NCBI GenBank assembly: GCA_946413585.1
Contig: CAMKLG010000006.1
Span: forward strand, 1 to 64,000
DNA from: an uncultured Bacteroidales bacterium
Lineage (GTDB): Bacteria; Bacteroidota; Bacteroidia; Bacteroidales; WCHB1-69
DNA length: 64,000 nt
Reading direction: 5' to 3'
The position numbers were made by a program, and so were the translations under genes. Below, in pieces: positions 15,099-23,790 of this stretch. Position 1 is the first letter of the stretch. Each line of letters opens with the position of its first letter. The notes below the pieces were generated by a model, which was not told the origin of the DNA, ran no database searches, and saw nothing but the letters and a program-made list of their open reading frames with translations.

Positions 15099-15566
15099 TT
15101 ATTTACTTGAAGAAACGTTAGCAGTAATCATCAGGATAGTTTCTGCCGGATAGGTGTTTGCGCCCACTAATATGCGTTTTTGAACCTTCCCTTTCTGACC
15201 CTCGGAGTTGAAGGTCACGGTGATTTCGCCACTCTCGCCCGGACGCACAGGTGCTTTAGGCGGCTGCGAAGTCGTACAACCGCAAGTGGCTTCCGAAGAA
15301 TAGATAATCAAGTTTGATTTGCCCGTGTTTTTGAACTTGAAGGCATACGTAAGCTTTTCGCCTTCCACCACATCGCCGAAATCGTAGGTTTTGGTCTCAA
15401 ATTCAATGACAGGCATTTTCTCCGCATCTTTAGCGGACAATCCTTCTGCCGTCTGCGGAATATGCACATCTTTTACCGTGAAGTCTCCCTCTTTCGCTGG
15501 TTTCTTGTGACAGCCACAGAACATCAAACCGATGGCTAATACCGTAATTATCGTGATTCTATTCAT
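15099..15566 (-). CDS. DUF1573 lipoprotein
   Basis: A 155-residue lipoprotein: hydrophobic N-terminus and lipobox LMFCGC (Cys at about 19). The mature part is the DUF1573 immunoglobulin-like fold with YDFGDVVEGEKLTYAFKFKNTG (parts YDFGDVVEGE and FKFKNTG), SSEATCGCTTSQPPKAP and PGESGEITVTFNS. Such proteins are abundant on the Bacteroidetes surface or periplasm and probably act in protein contacts; the CGC pair after ATC is conserved. In the same operon as nusB and yajC. Confidence 0.85.
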   Translation of the reverse strand: MNRITIITVLAIGLMFCGCHKKPAKEGDFTVKDVHIPQTAEGLSAKDAEKMPVIEFETKTYDFGDVVEGEKLTYAFKFKNTGKSNLIIYSSEATCGCTTSQPPKAPVRPGESGEITVTFNSEGQKGKVQKRILVGANTYPAETILMITANVSSSK

Positions 15567-15621
15567 TTATTTTATTGTTTTTTTACCAAACTCTTGCCCC
15601 TACGGGGCTGCTCAAGGAATT

Positions 15622-16569
15622 TTAATTTTGATACAGTCCGCGGCCCGTTTTTTCAATTTTTCCACTGTCGCGCAAATCCACAATCAGACGATCTAAGATG
15701 CCGTTGATGAACACTTTACTCTTGTCAGAGCTATACCATTTGGCAATTTCAATGTATTCGTTCAAGGTCACTTTGATGGGAATAGACGGGAATTCTAAGA
15801 GTTCGCACAGCGCCATCTGCATAAGAAGCATATCAAGGTTGATAACCCGCTCAAGCTCCCAATTTTGCAGTTTACCCTCGATCATCTCCGTATATTCTTT
15901 GGTGTGTTCAAGCGTTTTTCGGAACAACTGTCTGATAAATTGCTCATCTTCAATACTTTTGAAAATACTGTCAATTTTGCAATCATCTCCCTTGGACTCT
16001 TTGAATTCTTTCACGTTCTGATAAAACATCAGCATCGCCTCATTGTAGTCATCAATCCAATGGGTATTTTTTTCACCTAAGTACCAATGTAACAAGTCGT
16101 TATTAGCGAATACCTTCTCGATAATAACTAACACAAGTTTCTTGTCCTCTGCGTAATTGTTCTCGCGCGTGGACATGTAAACTTCGTACTCGGGCAATTG
16201 TTCAATCTCACGGAACAACTTGGCTATCAGGTCAGTATCGTCTTCCCAAAGAATGTGGTATTTAGGCCATAGGATCTTGAGCGTCTGGTTGGTTTCAATC
16301 TGACGAATCACCGCATTATTGATGAATTTGGTGTTCGGGTTCAGATCTTCTTCCGTTGGATTGTACTTTTCTTTCAGACTATCAAGCTTTTTCATCCGAT
16401 AGAAGGCGATTTCTGGCAGCAAGGCAAAGAGCCACAAGAAGAGTTCGTAACATCCTTGGACGTTCTTCACCAGACCGAGCTCGTAACTGCGAACATCAGC
16501 TTCTGGGTTGGCATGGTAGGCGTAGAGCGCCTGCATAGTCTTGATTCTTAAAAAATGCCTGCTAACCAT
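15622..16569 (-). CDS. nusB: Transcription antitermination factor NusB, elongated form
   Basis: A 315-residue version of NusB (the usual length is about 140). The N-terminus MVSRHFLRIKTMQALYAYHA resembles a NusB start, then about 150 residues form an inserted or added helical region, and the C-terminal part carries NWELERVINLDMLLMQMALCELL followed by IPIKVTLNEYIEIAKWYSS (shown in parts RVINLDMLLMQMALCE and IPIKVTLNEYIEIAK), the classic NusB core. NusB with NusE binds boxA in rRNA leaders. The long form is common in Bacteroidetes. Confidence 0.9.
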   Translation of the reverse strand: MVSRHFLRIKTMQALYAYHANPEADVRSYELGLVKNVQGCYELFLWLFALLPEIAFYRMKKLDSLKEKYNPTEEDLNPNTKFINNAVIRQIETNQTLKILWPKYHILWEDDTDLIAKLFREIEQLPEYEVYMSTRENNYAEDKKLVLVIIEKVFANNDLLHWYLGEKNTHWIDDYNEAMLMFYQNVKEFKESKGDDCKIDSIFKSIEDEQFIRQLFRKTLEHTKEYTEMIEGKLQNWELERVINLDMLLMQMALCELLEFPSIPIKVTLNEYIEIAKWYSSDKSKVFINGILDRLIVDLRDSGKIEKTGRGLYQN

Positions 16570-16601
16570 AATAACAAGTTGTATATTAGATTTTTACAAC
16601 A

Positions 16602-17543
16602 TTATCTCAATGTGAAATAGGTCTCACCGAGGAATTGATCGTCGGTATAAATTTGCACGCTATATTGTCCTTTAATCGCTTTGTCGTCGGACATCAAATC
16701 CCAATTCAGGGTGATGTTTTCGGCTTTGCCCTTGTAATTGACAACGGTCTTACAAGAGTATTGCAGACGCTGGCCGTTGTGCACAAAAGAGTAGGTGTCA
16801 CCAGAGCCCATGGTCAGCACTTTGCCCGTTTCAGGGATAGCGATACGGCAATAAACATTCACGGGACCGGGCTCAATTAAGGAGTTTTCACCCAACATCA
16901 AGGTCGTTTTGATGCGTTTCACCTTGTTAGCTTTTTCCGTGGGTTCTTCAGTGCCCTTATTGCGCACCAGGTAGCCTGCACTCTTGAGGTTATAGGCTTT
17001 GAACGTTGCCGCATTGCTTATTTTCTGCGACAAATTATCGTTGGCTTGTTGGATGTTGCGGGTCACTTCACGCTCCTGCTCCAAACTAGCGCGTACCTGT
17101 TGGTTCTCTTCTTTCAAAGCTTGATTCTCTTGATAGAGCTTGTCCATCTCCTTCACATATTCCTGAGAAATGTTCTGGAGACGAGCCAATTGCTTCTTAA
17201 TACGATTATAGTCAGCCTGTGAGTTGATCAACTTCTCAATTTCAGCGGCTCCAGCCATAATAATGCTGTCCTTTTCACTCAATTGCTCAGAAAGTTCGCC
17301 ATATTGCTCTTTGATGCGCTCATGTTCCGCCAAAAGTGCATCCAGCTCGCCTTGCAACTCAACATTTTTCGTTTCCACCTCCGTATAAACTTTGTTCATG
17401 GTCGGTTTGGCAAAACGTGCAAAATAGATGGTTGTGCAAAGGAAAACCCCTGCCAAAACACCTAATATAATCACCCATTTCTTCAAAGGATTCTCTTGGT
17501 TCGTCGATTGACCTGCATAATTCATTGAATTCGTGCTTTCCAT
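16602..17543 (-). CDS. Single-pass membrane coiled-coil protein, unknown function
   Basis: 313 residues: a short cytoplasmic start (MESTNSMNYAGQ), one membrane segment (about 23-45, WVIILGVLAGVFLCTTIYF), a long coiled coil rich in Glu, Gln, Lys (about 55-185) and a C-terminal beta-rich domain of about 110 residues with LMLGENSLIEPGPVNVYCRI and YTDDQFLGETYFTLR. I do not recognise the family. The topology (anchor, rod, extracytoplasmic head) fits an envelope sensor or scaffold. It is first in the nusB cluster with a short gap to nusB (32 bases); no clear TAnnTTTG element was found upstream. Confidence 0.75.
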   Translation of the reverse strand: MESTNSMNYAGQSTNQENPLKKWVIILGVLAGVFLCTTIYFARFAKPTMNKVYTEVETKNVELQGELDALLAEHERIKEQYGELSEQLSEKDSIIMAGAAEIEKLINSQADYNRIKKQLARLQNISQEYVKEMDKLYQENQALKEENQQVRASLEQEREVTRNIQQANDNLSQKISNAATFKAYNLKSAGYLVRNKGTEEPTEKANKVKRIKTTLMLGENSLIEPGPVNVYCRIAIPETGKVLTMGSGDTYSFVHNGQRLQYSCKTVVNYKGKAENITLNWDLMSDDKAIKGQYSVQIYTDDQFLGETYFTLR

Positions 17544-17610
17544 TTTAGTCTGTTTTTTGAATTTTAACGATAATAACGTATGAAGTGGAAATAAATTTTA
17601 CTTTTTGAAA

Positions 17611-19257
17611 TTATTTTGTTTCTAAATATTGTCTTAACTCCTTCGGCAGATAGAACGTGTTGTTCTTGGGCATATAAACCACTACAGAGTTAAGGTCGAT
17701 TCTCTTTTTATTAACCGTAATGTAGTTGTCATAACTGTTGACCACCAACACATTTTTCTTGTTTTTGACAGTCAAACGGTAATTGTCTTTGTCCAAACTG
17801 TCGATTTGCACTTGAAAACCGTCAAAAACTTGTTGATGTGGAGCATAAATGTCTGCCGTTAGCTGATCCAACTGTCCGGTCAGTCCCATTTGACGACACA
17901 AGTATTTGTGAACATCCACGTTGGTAGGGATGCCCGTAAGTCTATCATTATTAGGATGATAGACTGCTAAAAAGACATTCTCTCCCGTGTGTCCGAAAGT
18001 GGTGAAACCGAAATAGGTGCGGTTATACAGCACTTGGCTAAGCATCTTACAGATTGAGAGATTGCCTTTACGTTCTTCTTTTGGGGTGGAGGACTTGTCG
18101 TAATCTTGAGCGGTAGAAAGGTAGGTGATTTCGGCGGGTTGCGGGGTGAAGCCGAAATAAGTTTCAAAGAGTTGCGGCCATTCGGAAGTCTCCACTGCTT
18201 TGAGTTTTTCGCCCATCGTCCAGTTGGAAAGCTGGTATTTGTCAATGGGGCTCATGAGTTGTTGCAGTGACAGTTTGTCATAGTTGTCGCGACTAGCTTT
18301 GGGGTTCCCTAGGGTCACCGCGCCAGTGCCGTGGTCGGGCAGAATCACGATCACGGTTTCGCCGTTCTTCTTGGCAAAATCGAAAGCCACGCCGCACGCC
18401 TTGTCGAATTCAATAAACTCAATAATGGCATTTTTGGCATCATTATCGTGGGCGGCCCAATCGACTTTGCTACCTTCTACCATCAAGAAGAATCCGTTTT
18501 CGTTTTTGGAGAGCAGGTCAATGGCCTTTTGAGTCATTTCGGCTAAGGATGGAGTTTGCTGCTTATCGGCTTCCAGCCAGTAGGGCATGGAGGTTTCGCC
18601 AAACAGAGCCCAGACGGGAGCTTTGGAGCAGCTTCTAAATCCTTGTATATCATCAAGATAAACATTGTATCCTGTCTCTTTCAGATCATTCTGAAGATTC
18701 TCGGAGAGATATTTAACACCGCCACCCATCACCACATCAAGGTGATTATGAGCCATTTGCGGGGCAATCATGCCATATTTGCTACGCTTGTAGGTGTGTG
18801 CAGAGCAATCAGCGGGAGTGGCATGCGGGAACTCACATGTGAAGACGAGTCCGGTGGCCTTGTGTTGCAGGATTTTGGCTGCTTCGAGTACGGTGGCCAA
18901 AGGCTGGTAGGCGCGAGTGGCATCCACTGGCACGAGGTCGTGGTCAGTGGCAACAGGATAGGTGGAGATGAACCCCGTTTGGGAGGGTTGCCCTGAGACG
19001 TAGCAAGAGGTCGTCGGAGCCGAATCGCCGATAGGTGCGTCAGAGGAGTGCGTGCGTACGAGACCGCACACGTAAGGGTCTATGTTTAAGGTCGTTTGGG
19101 TGGAATCCAGATAGGTTTGGTACCAACGGGCGGCGGAGAGCAGACTCGTAGAGGTGCCGTCCGGAATCATAAGAATCACGTTCTTGATGGGCTTGGGCTG
19201 CGCCATCGCACATAATAATGTGATACTCAATAAACTGTAAAGAACGAAACGTTTCAT
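17611..19257 (-). CDS. Exported alkaline phosphatase
   Basis: A 548-residue alkaline phosphatase of the PhoA superfamily that releases phosphate from monoesters in the periplasm or at the surface. The start at 19257 (MKRFVLYSLLSITLLCAMAQ) gives a signal peptide; a longer frame runs through the promoter. Metal and catalytic motifs: IPDGTS, the nucleophile region GDSAPTTSCYVSGQ, DWAAHDND, PDHGTGA and FGHTGENV. The C-terminus has a beta-rich extension of about 90 residues. Transcribed alone from the TATCTTTG promoter. Confidence 0.88.
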   Translation of the reverse strand: MKRFVLYSLLSITLLCAMAQPKPIKNVILMIPDGTSTSLLSAARWYQTYLDSTQTTLNIDPYVCGLVRTHSSDAPIGDSAPTTSCYVSGQPSQTGFISTYPVATDHDLVPVDATRAYQPLATVLEAAKILQHKATGLVFTCEFPHATPADCSAHTYKRSKYGMIAPQMAHNHLDVVMGGGVKYLSENLQNDLKETGYNVYLDDIQGFRSCSKAPVWALFGETSMPYWLEADKQQTPSLAEMTQKAIDLLSKNENGFFLMVEGSKVDWAAHDNDAKNAIIEFIEFDKACGVAFDFAKKNGETVIVILPDHGTGAVTLGNPKASRDNYDKLSLQQLMSPIDKYQLSNWTMGEKLKAVETSEWPQLFETYFGFTPQPAEITYLSTAQDYDKSSTPKEERKGNLSICKMLSQVLYNRTYFGFTTFGHTGENVFLAVYHPNNDRLTGIPTNVDVHKYLCRQMGLTGQLDQLTADIYAPHQQVFDGFQVQIDSLDKDNYRLTVKNKKNVLVVNSYDNYITVNKKRIDLNSVVVYMPKNNTFYLPKELRQYLETK

Positions 19258-19279
19258 TTCACCTATTTTTTTAAACGCG

Positions 19280-19287
19280 CAAAGATA
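19280..19287 (-). promoter_or_regulatory. Promoter -7 element of the alkaline phosphatase gene
   Basis: TATCTTTG on the minus strand, 22 nt before the ATG. It sits 24 bases past the meaB stop codon. Confidence 0.65.
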
Positions 19288-19310
19288 CAATTTTTTAGGA
19301 TGCACGCGAA

Positions 19311-20369
19311 CTATTCCGTCAATTTCGCTGCAGCCATATAAGGCGAAATCTGCTTCGACTGAATCTTCGGAAGCAATTCATCAATGCGCGCTTGCGTGGC
19401 TTCGTTATTGTAGAAACGATTGTGTAAGGTATATTCTATCCAATGATAGAATATGTTGACTAACTGTTCGTTACGTGTTTTTTCAAAGCTGCCGTTGCCG
19501 CGGGTTAGAGTAACAAAATCCTGGATGATCTGCCATACTTTGTCCAAGGCGAAACATTCACGGGCGGAGCAGACCTCCACAGGCACGTCCCAGCCGTTGT
19601 CGCTCTTGGGGAAGAGTTTCAGAGCAGCACGATATTGCGATGCGGCACCCTTTGCCTTGGGCAAGTTGTCGCCGTCAGCTTTGTTAATCACCAATGCATC
19701 AGCCATTTCCATAATACCGCGCTTGATGCCCTGCAATTCGTCGCCAGCACCAGCCAACATCAGCAGCAGGAAGAAATCTACCATGGACTTGACCACTGTT
19801 TCCGACTGTCCCACTCCCACAGTTTCCACAATGATGGTATCGAAGCCGGCGGCCTCACAGAGAATGATGGACTCGCGGGTTTTGCGAGCCACCCCGCCCA
19901 ATGCGGAACCGGAGGGCGAAGGCCGGATGAAGGCGTTGGGATCGACGGAAAGCGTCTCCATGCGGGTTTTGTCGCCCAAAATGCTGCCTTTTGTGCGCTC
20001 GCTCGACGGGTCGATGGCCAAAACTGCCAACTTGTGCCCCTGTGCGGTCAGCATTCCGCCGAACGACTCGATGAAGGTGCTCTTGCCCACGCCCGGAACG
20101 CCCGTGATGCCGATGCGCAACGAGTTGCCAGAGTGCGGTAGGCAACGCTCGATAATATCCTGCGCCATCACAATGTGAGAGGGATTCTCGCTCTCAATCA
20201 TGGTAATCGCCCGGCTAAGGATGGTGCGGTTGCCTTCTAAAATCCCTTTGACGTAATCATCCACTGTGAGTTCCGATTTTTTCTGCCGTCTGAAATTCGG
20301 GTTCACCTGCATGGGCTGTTCCACACCTGCACGCTCGGTCAATGCTGATTCGTAATAGGGATTTGCCAT
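19311..20369 (-). CDS. meaB: Methylmalonyl-CoA mutase-associated GTPase MeaB
   Basis: A 352-residue G3E-family GTPase (ArgK/MeaB) that guards and reloads the B12-dependent methylmalonyl-CoA mutase. The P-loop GVPGVGKST is at residues 90-98; AIDPSSERTKGSILGDKTRM follows and the base-recognition motif NKAD is in VINKADGD. ETVGVGQSE is the switch region. The mutase itself is not in the window. It is two bases from the end of lon, so the two are co-transcribed. Its presence implies a succinate-propionate pathway. Confidence 0.93.
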   Translation of the reverse strand: MANPYYESALTERAGVEQPMQVNPNFRRQKKSELTVDDYVKGILEGNRTILSRAITMIESENPSHIVMAQDIIERCLPHSGNSLRIGITGVPGVGKSTFIESFGGMLTAQGHKLAVLAIDPSSERTKGSILGDKTRMETLSVDPNAFIRPSPSGSALGGVARKTRESIILCEAAGFDTIIVETVGVGQSETVVKSMVDFFLLLMLAGAGDELQGIKRGIMEMADALVINKADGDNLPKAKGAASQYRAALKLFPKSDNGWDVPVEVCSARECFALDKVWQIIQDFVTLTRGNGSFEKTRNEQLVNIFYHWIEYTLHNRFYNNEATQARIDELLPKIQSKQISPYMAAAKLTE

Positions 20370-20371
20370 AA

Positions 20372-22795
20372 TTATTGCTGATTGAAGTTGAATTTTACAG
20401 CGTCTTTCATCTCCTCGAAGTAATGGAAATGCATTCCTTCGATGAAATTCTCCTTGATGTCGTCTATATCTTTTTTATTCTCTTTGGACATCACAATGTC
20501 GAAGATGCCGCAACGTTTGGCTGCCAGAATCTTCTCCTTGATGCCGCCCACGGGGAGGAGTTTTCCACGCAAGGTGATCTCACCTGTCATAGCAACTTTC
20601 TCACGCACAGGCTTTTTCGTAAAAGCGGAGACCAATGCTGTGAGGATGGTGATGCCCGCCGAAGGACCATCTTTCGGGGTCGCGCCCTCAGGCACGTGGA
20701 TGTGTACCTTCTTGCTGTTGAAATCCTCGGGGTTGACACCATACTCTTCTGCGTGCGCCTTCAGGAATTCGTAGGCGATGGTAGCCGATTCCTTCATTAC
20801 GTCGCCAAGGTTACCGGTGAGGGTCATTTCGCCTTTGCCTGCACTCGTGAGGGCCTCAACGAAAAGGATTTCGCCACCCACTGCCGTCCAAGCCAAACCA
20901 GTGGCTACGCCATAGACATCCTTGTCTAACGCCTTCTCCAACTGGAAGATAGGCGAGCCCAAAATCTCTTTCAAGTCCTCGGGTTTCACAACGGGTGGCA
21001 TAGTTCCGTCTTGTACCAACTGTGCAGCACGTTTGCGAATGATTTTCGCAAGGGTGCGCTCCAGTCCGCGCACGCCCGACTCGCGGGTGTAGTCGCTGAT
21101 GACCGCTTTCACTGTTTCCTCCGGAATAGTCAGTTGTTCGTCGGTCAATCCGTTGTCTTTCAGTTGTTTCGGAATGAGATGTCGAGTGGCAATTGCTAAT
21201 TTCTCCTCTGCCAAATATCCTGGAATATCGATGATTTCCATGCGGTCGAGCAGAGCCGGATGGATGCTGTTGAGGTTGTTTGCGGTAGCGATGAAGAGCA
21301 CTTTCGAGAGATCGTAAGGAGTTTCGAGGTAGTTGTCATTGAAGGTGCTGTTCTGCTCAGGGTCCATCACTTCGAGCAATGCCGCCGACGGGTCGCCATT
21401 GACGGTCATGCCGGAGACTTTGTCGATTTCGTCGAGCACAAAGACGGGGTTGGAATAACCCACCTTGCGCATATTTTGGATGATGCGGCCTGGCATCGCG
21501 CCGATGTAGGTTTTGCGGTGACCACGGATTTCGGACTCGTCGTGCACGCCACCGAGGGAGATGCGGACGTACTTGCGTCCGATAGCCTCAGCAATGGAAC
21601 GGCCGAGGGAGGTTTTACCGACACCCGGAGGGCCTGCCAAGCAGAGAATTGGCGATTTCATATCGCCCTTCAGCTTCAACACTGCCAAATATTCAATGAT
21701 GCGCTCCTTCACTTTCTCCAAGCCGTAATGGTCTTTGTCGAGAATTTCGCGCGTCTTTTTCAAGTCGAAATTGTCCTCGCTATATTCGTTCCACGGAAGA
21801 TCCAACAGTAACTCTAAGTAGTTGAGTTGCACGGAGTAATCGGGAGACATATAGTTAGTACGCTGCAGTTTTTTGAACTCTTTTTCGAAGAGATCGGCGG
21901 TTTCTTGGTTCCAATTTTTCTTGGCAGCACGTTCGCGCAACTCATCGAAATCCTTCTCCGTGGAAGGTCCGCCTAATTCCTCCTGAATCGTCTTCATCTG
22001 TTGATTCAGGATATATTCGCGCTGCTGCTTTTCCATCTCCTGGCTCGATTTGGTGTGGATTTGGTGTTTGATCTCCACCACCTGCAGTTCGTGGGTCAAG
22101 AGAGCGATTACCTTGTCGGCACGAACCATAATATCCTGAGTTTCAAGAATTTCCTGTTTCTCTTCTACTGCAATGGAGAGATTGGAGACGATGAAATTGA
22201 GCAGGAAAGTATTACTTTCGATATTATTGACAGCAGTGATCGCATCGCGAGGCGTTCCTGGCGTGAGTTGCAGAATGTTGCCCATCGTCTCGCGAATCAT
22301 AATCATCTTAGCCTTAAACTCCTCTGTATCAGTTACATCTGTATCAAGATCATTGGTAGGATAAGGATGAACCTCACAACGATAGTAAGGGCGCGATTGC
22401 AAAACACGGCCAATCTCAAACACTTTCACACCTTGCACCACCATCATGATGTTGCCGTCGGGGATGTTGAGGGTTTTGAGGATACGAGCGATAGTACCCA
22501 CACGGTACATATCTTTGATAGTAGGATCTTCCACGTTATTGTCGCGCTGCGCCACCACACCAATCGGACTGTCATTGTTGGAACAATCGCGAGCCAACTT
22601 CAACGATTTTTCCCGTCCGATGGTAATAGGAATCACCATCCCTGGGAAAAGCACGGTGTTGCGCAAAGGTAAAAGGGGCACCTCGTCGGGCAGGCCCTCT
22701 TCGCTCAATTTGATTTCATCATCTATGGAAAGAATAGGAATGACGTTGGATTCGCCACTCAGAAAACCGCCTGCAGCAAAGATATCTTTAATCAT
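20372..22795 (-). CDS. lon: ATP-dependent protease Lon (endopeptidase La)
   Basis: 807 residues with the N-terminal substrate domain ([16 protein letters not shown]), the AAA+ module (Walker [10 protein letters not shown] at about 385, VLDEIDKV, sensor region ATANNL) and the Ser-Lys protease domain (PKDGPSAG with Ser at about 708, and Lys in GGIKEK). It degrades misfolded and regulatory proteins in the cytoplasm. The start has an N-terminal extension of about 35 residues ([16 protein letters not shown]) as in other Bacteroidetes. Transcription starts within a hairpin that also ends rpmE2. Confidence 0.95.
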   Translation of the reverse strand: MIKDIFAAGGFLSGESNVIPILSIDDEIKLSEEGLPDEVPLLPLRNTVLFPGMVIPITIGREKSLKLARDCSNNDSPIGVVAQRDNNVEDPTIKDMYRVGTIARILKTLNIPDGNIMMVVQGVKVFEIGRVLQSRPYYRCEVHPYPTNDLDTDVTDTEEFKAKMIMIRETMGNILQLTPGTPRDAITAVNNIESNTFLLNFIVSNLSIAVEEKQEILETQDIMVRADKVIALLTHELQVVEIKHQIHTKSSQEMEKQQREYILNQQMKTIQEELGGPSTEKDFDELRERAAKKNWNQETADLFEKEFKKLQRTNYMSPDYSVQLNYLELLLDLPWNEYSEDNFDLKKTREILDKDHYGLEKVKERIIEYLAVLKLKGDMKSPILCLAGPPGVGKTSLGRSIAEAIGRKYVRISLGGVHDESEIRGHRKTYIGAMPGRIIQNMRKVGYSNPVFVLDEIDKVSGMTVNGDPSAALLEVMDPEQNSTFNDNYLETPYDLSKVLFIATANNLNSIHPALLDRMEIIDIPGYLAEEKLAIATRHLIPKQLKDNGLTDEQLTIPEETVKAVISDYTRESGVRGLERTLAKIIRKRAAQLVQDGTMPPVVKPEDLKEILGSPIFQLEKALDKDVYGVATGLAWTAVGGEILFVEALTSAGKGEMTLTGNLGDVMKESATIAYEFLKAHAEEYGVNPEDFNSKKVHIHVPEGATPKDGPSAGITILTALVSAFTKKPVREKVAMTGEITLRGKLLPVGGIKEKILAAKRCGIFDIVMSKENKKDIDDIKENFIEGMHFHYFEEMKDAVKFNFNQQ

Positions 22796-22818
22796 TTCAA
22801 GAAGTTACCATAAAAAAA

Positions 22819-22849
22819 CTGACCTTTTTCGGGTTACAAAAAAGGTCAG
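22819..22849 (-). terminator. Terminator of rpmE2, overlapping the lon start site
   Basis: CTGACCTTTTT and AAAAAGGTCAG form a perfect 11-bp stem with a nine-base loop; on the minus strand it is followed by seven T. The lon -7 element TACTTTTG (22857-22850) abuts it, so lon transcripts start in the upstream arm. Confidence 0.75.
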
Positions 22850-22857
22850 CAAAAGTA
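22850..22857 (-). promoter_or_regulatory. Promoter -7 element of lon-meaB
   Basis: TACTTTTG on the minus strand, 55 nt before lon, directly followed by the terminator hairpin of the upstream gene. Confidence 0.6.
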
Positions 22858-22870
22858 CAAAATATATGGA

Positions 22871-23140
22871 TTATTTCGTCTTGCCAGCATCAAAATGACG
22901 GGCATATTTGTTGCGGAATTTATCCACACGGCCAGCGGTGTCAACCAACTTCATCTTACCGGTGAAAAAGGGGTGAGAGGTGCTGGAAATCTCTAATTTT
23001 ACGAGCGGATATTCATTTCCGTCTTCCCATACAATCGTGTCTTTCGTGTTGACCGTTGACTTGGTAAGGAAAGCATAGTCATTAGACATGTCCTTGAAAA
23101 CCACGGTTCTATACTCCTTAGGATGGATGTCTTTTTTCAT
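22871..23140 (-). CDS. rpmE2: 50S ribosomal protein L31 type B
   Basis: An 89-residue L31 of the zinc-independent type: [31 protein letters not shown] and [14 protein letters not shown], with no cysteines at all. L31 bridges the subunits. The start at 23140 follows from homology; the longer frame crosses the promoter. Type B usually replaces the zinc form under zinc starvation, but in Bacteroidetes it is often the only form, so Zur control cannot be assumed. Confidence 0.95.
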   Translation of the reverse strand: MKKDIHPKEYRTVVFKDMSNDYAFLTKSTVNTKDTIVWEDGNEYPLVKLEISSTSHPFFTGKMKLVDTAGRVDKFRNKYARHFDAGKTK

Positions 23141-23177
23141 ATTTTTTGATATTTTTTTGTCGTTAAAATTTGGACGG

Positions 23178-23185
23178 CAAAAATA
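23178..23185 (-). promoter_or_regulatory. Promoter -7 element of rpmE2
   Basis: TATTTTTG on the minus strand with TTG-TTG about 15-18 bases upstream, overlapping the end of thpR. Confidence 0.6.
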
Positions 23186-23199
23186 CACTTTTTTTAATA

Positions 23200-23790
23200 T
23201 CAACAAGTTCCGTTTGGAAATTTTTTTTCATCACCTAAATGGTGCCTGCTCAAAACTTTGTATTCGGGACCTTCTTTATGCAGAAAACTCTGATATAGAA
23301 TAAGTTCTGAAATATCAATCGTTTGCTTGAAAGAGGAAGGTACCGATTCGATACTCTCCCAGAATTTGCGCTTATCGTGCAAGCTTTTGATGCGGCCCAA
23401 CGTGATGTGCGGCACGAAATTGCCGTAGTTGGGCTCGAAACCTATACCTTGCAACTTCGGCTCCAAATCCTCGAACAATTTCTGGAACGGCTCGAAATGG
23501 TCGAAGCCCAACCAGATAACTTCGGGATGGTAATGGCTACCGAAGACTCCTATCTTGTTGATGTTCAATGTGAACGGTTGGTTTTGCGCACACGCCTCAT
23601 CTAATGCTCTGCGGATGGCAGGTACTTGTTGCGGGGGAGTTGCGCCCAAAAAGCGTAAAGTCAAGTGCCGCACCTCGTCCTTCACCCACACGATGTCATC
23701 GTGGCGCAGACGAAAACGTAAATCGGCAGAGATCTTTTGGATCTCCGCCGAAAGCGTAATTATGGGTGTGGCGACAAAGAGTCGTTTCAT
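23200..23790 (-). CDS. thpR: RNA 2',3'-cyclic phosphodiesterase
   Basis: A 196-residue member of the 2H phosphoesterase family (LigT/ThpR). The two catalytic motifs are HLTL at residue 42 and HITL at residue 128, spaced as expected. It opens 2',3'-cyclic phosphates of RNA ends and has weak ligase activity in vitro. Its start overlaps the end of the DPP4 gene by four bases (ATGA), so it is translationally coupled to an exported peptidase, which has no clear functional reason. Confidence 0.88.
   Translation of the reverse strand: MKRLFVATPIITLSAEIQKISADLRFRLRHDDIVWVKDEVRHLTLRFLGATPPQQVPAIRRALDEACAQNQPFTLNINKIGVFGSHYHPEVIWLGFDHFEPFQKLFEDLEPKLQGIGFEPNYGNFVPHITLGRIKSLHDKRKFWESIESVPSSFKQTIDISELILYQSFLHKEGPEYKVLSRHHLGDEKKFPNGTC

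Noticed and set aside
15596-15608. GCCCC-TAC-GGGGC hairpin as terminator of nusB
   Set aside because: No T tract follows on the minus strand, so it is more likely a repeat relic or RNA-stability stem.
22001-22672. Plus-strand frame opposite lon
   Set aside because: Antisense to the conserved Lon N-domain with no recognisable protein features.
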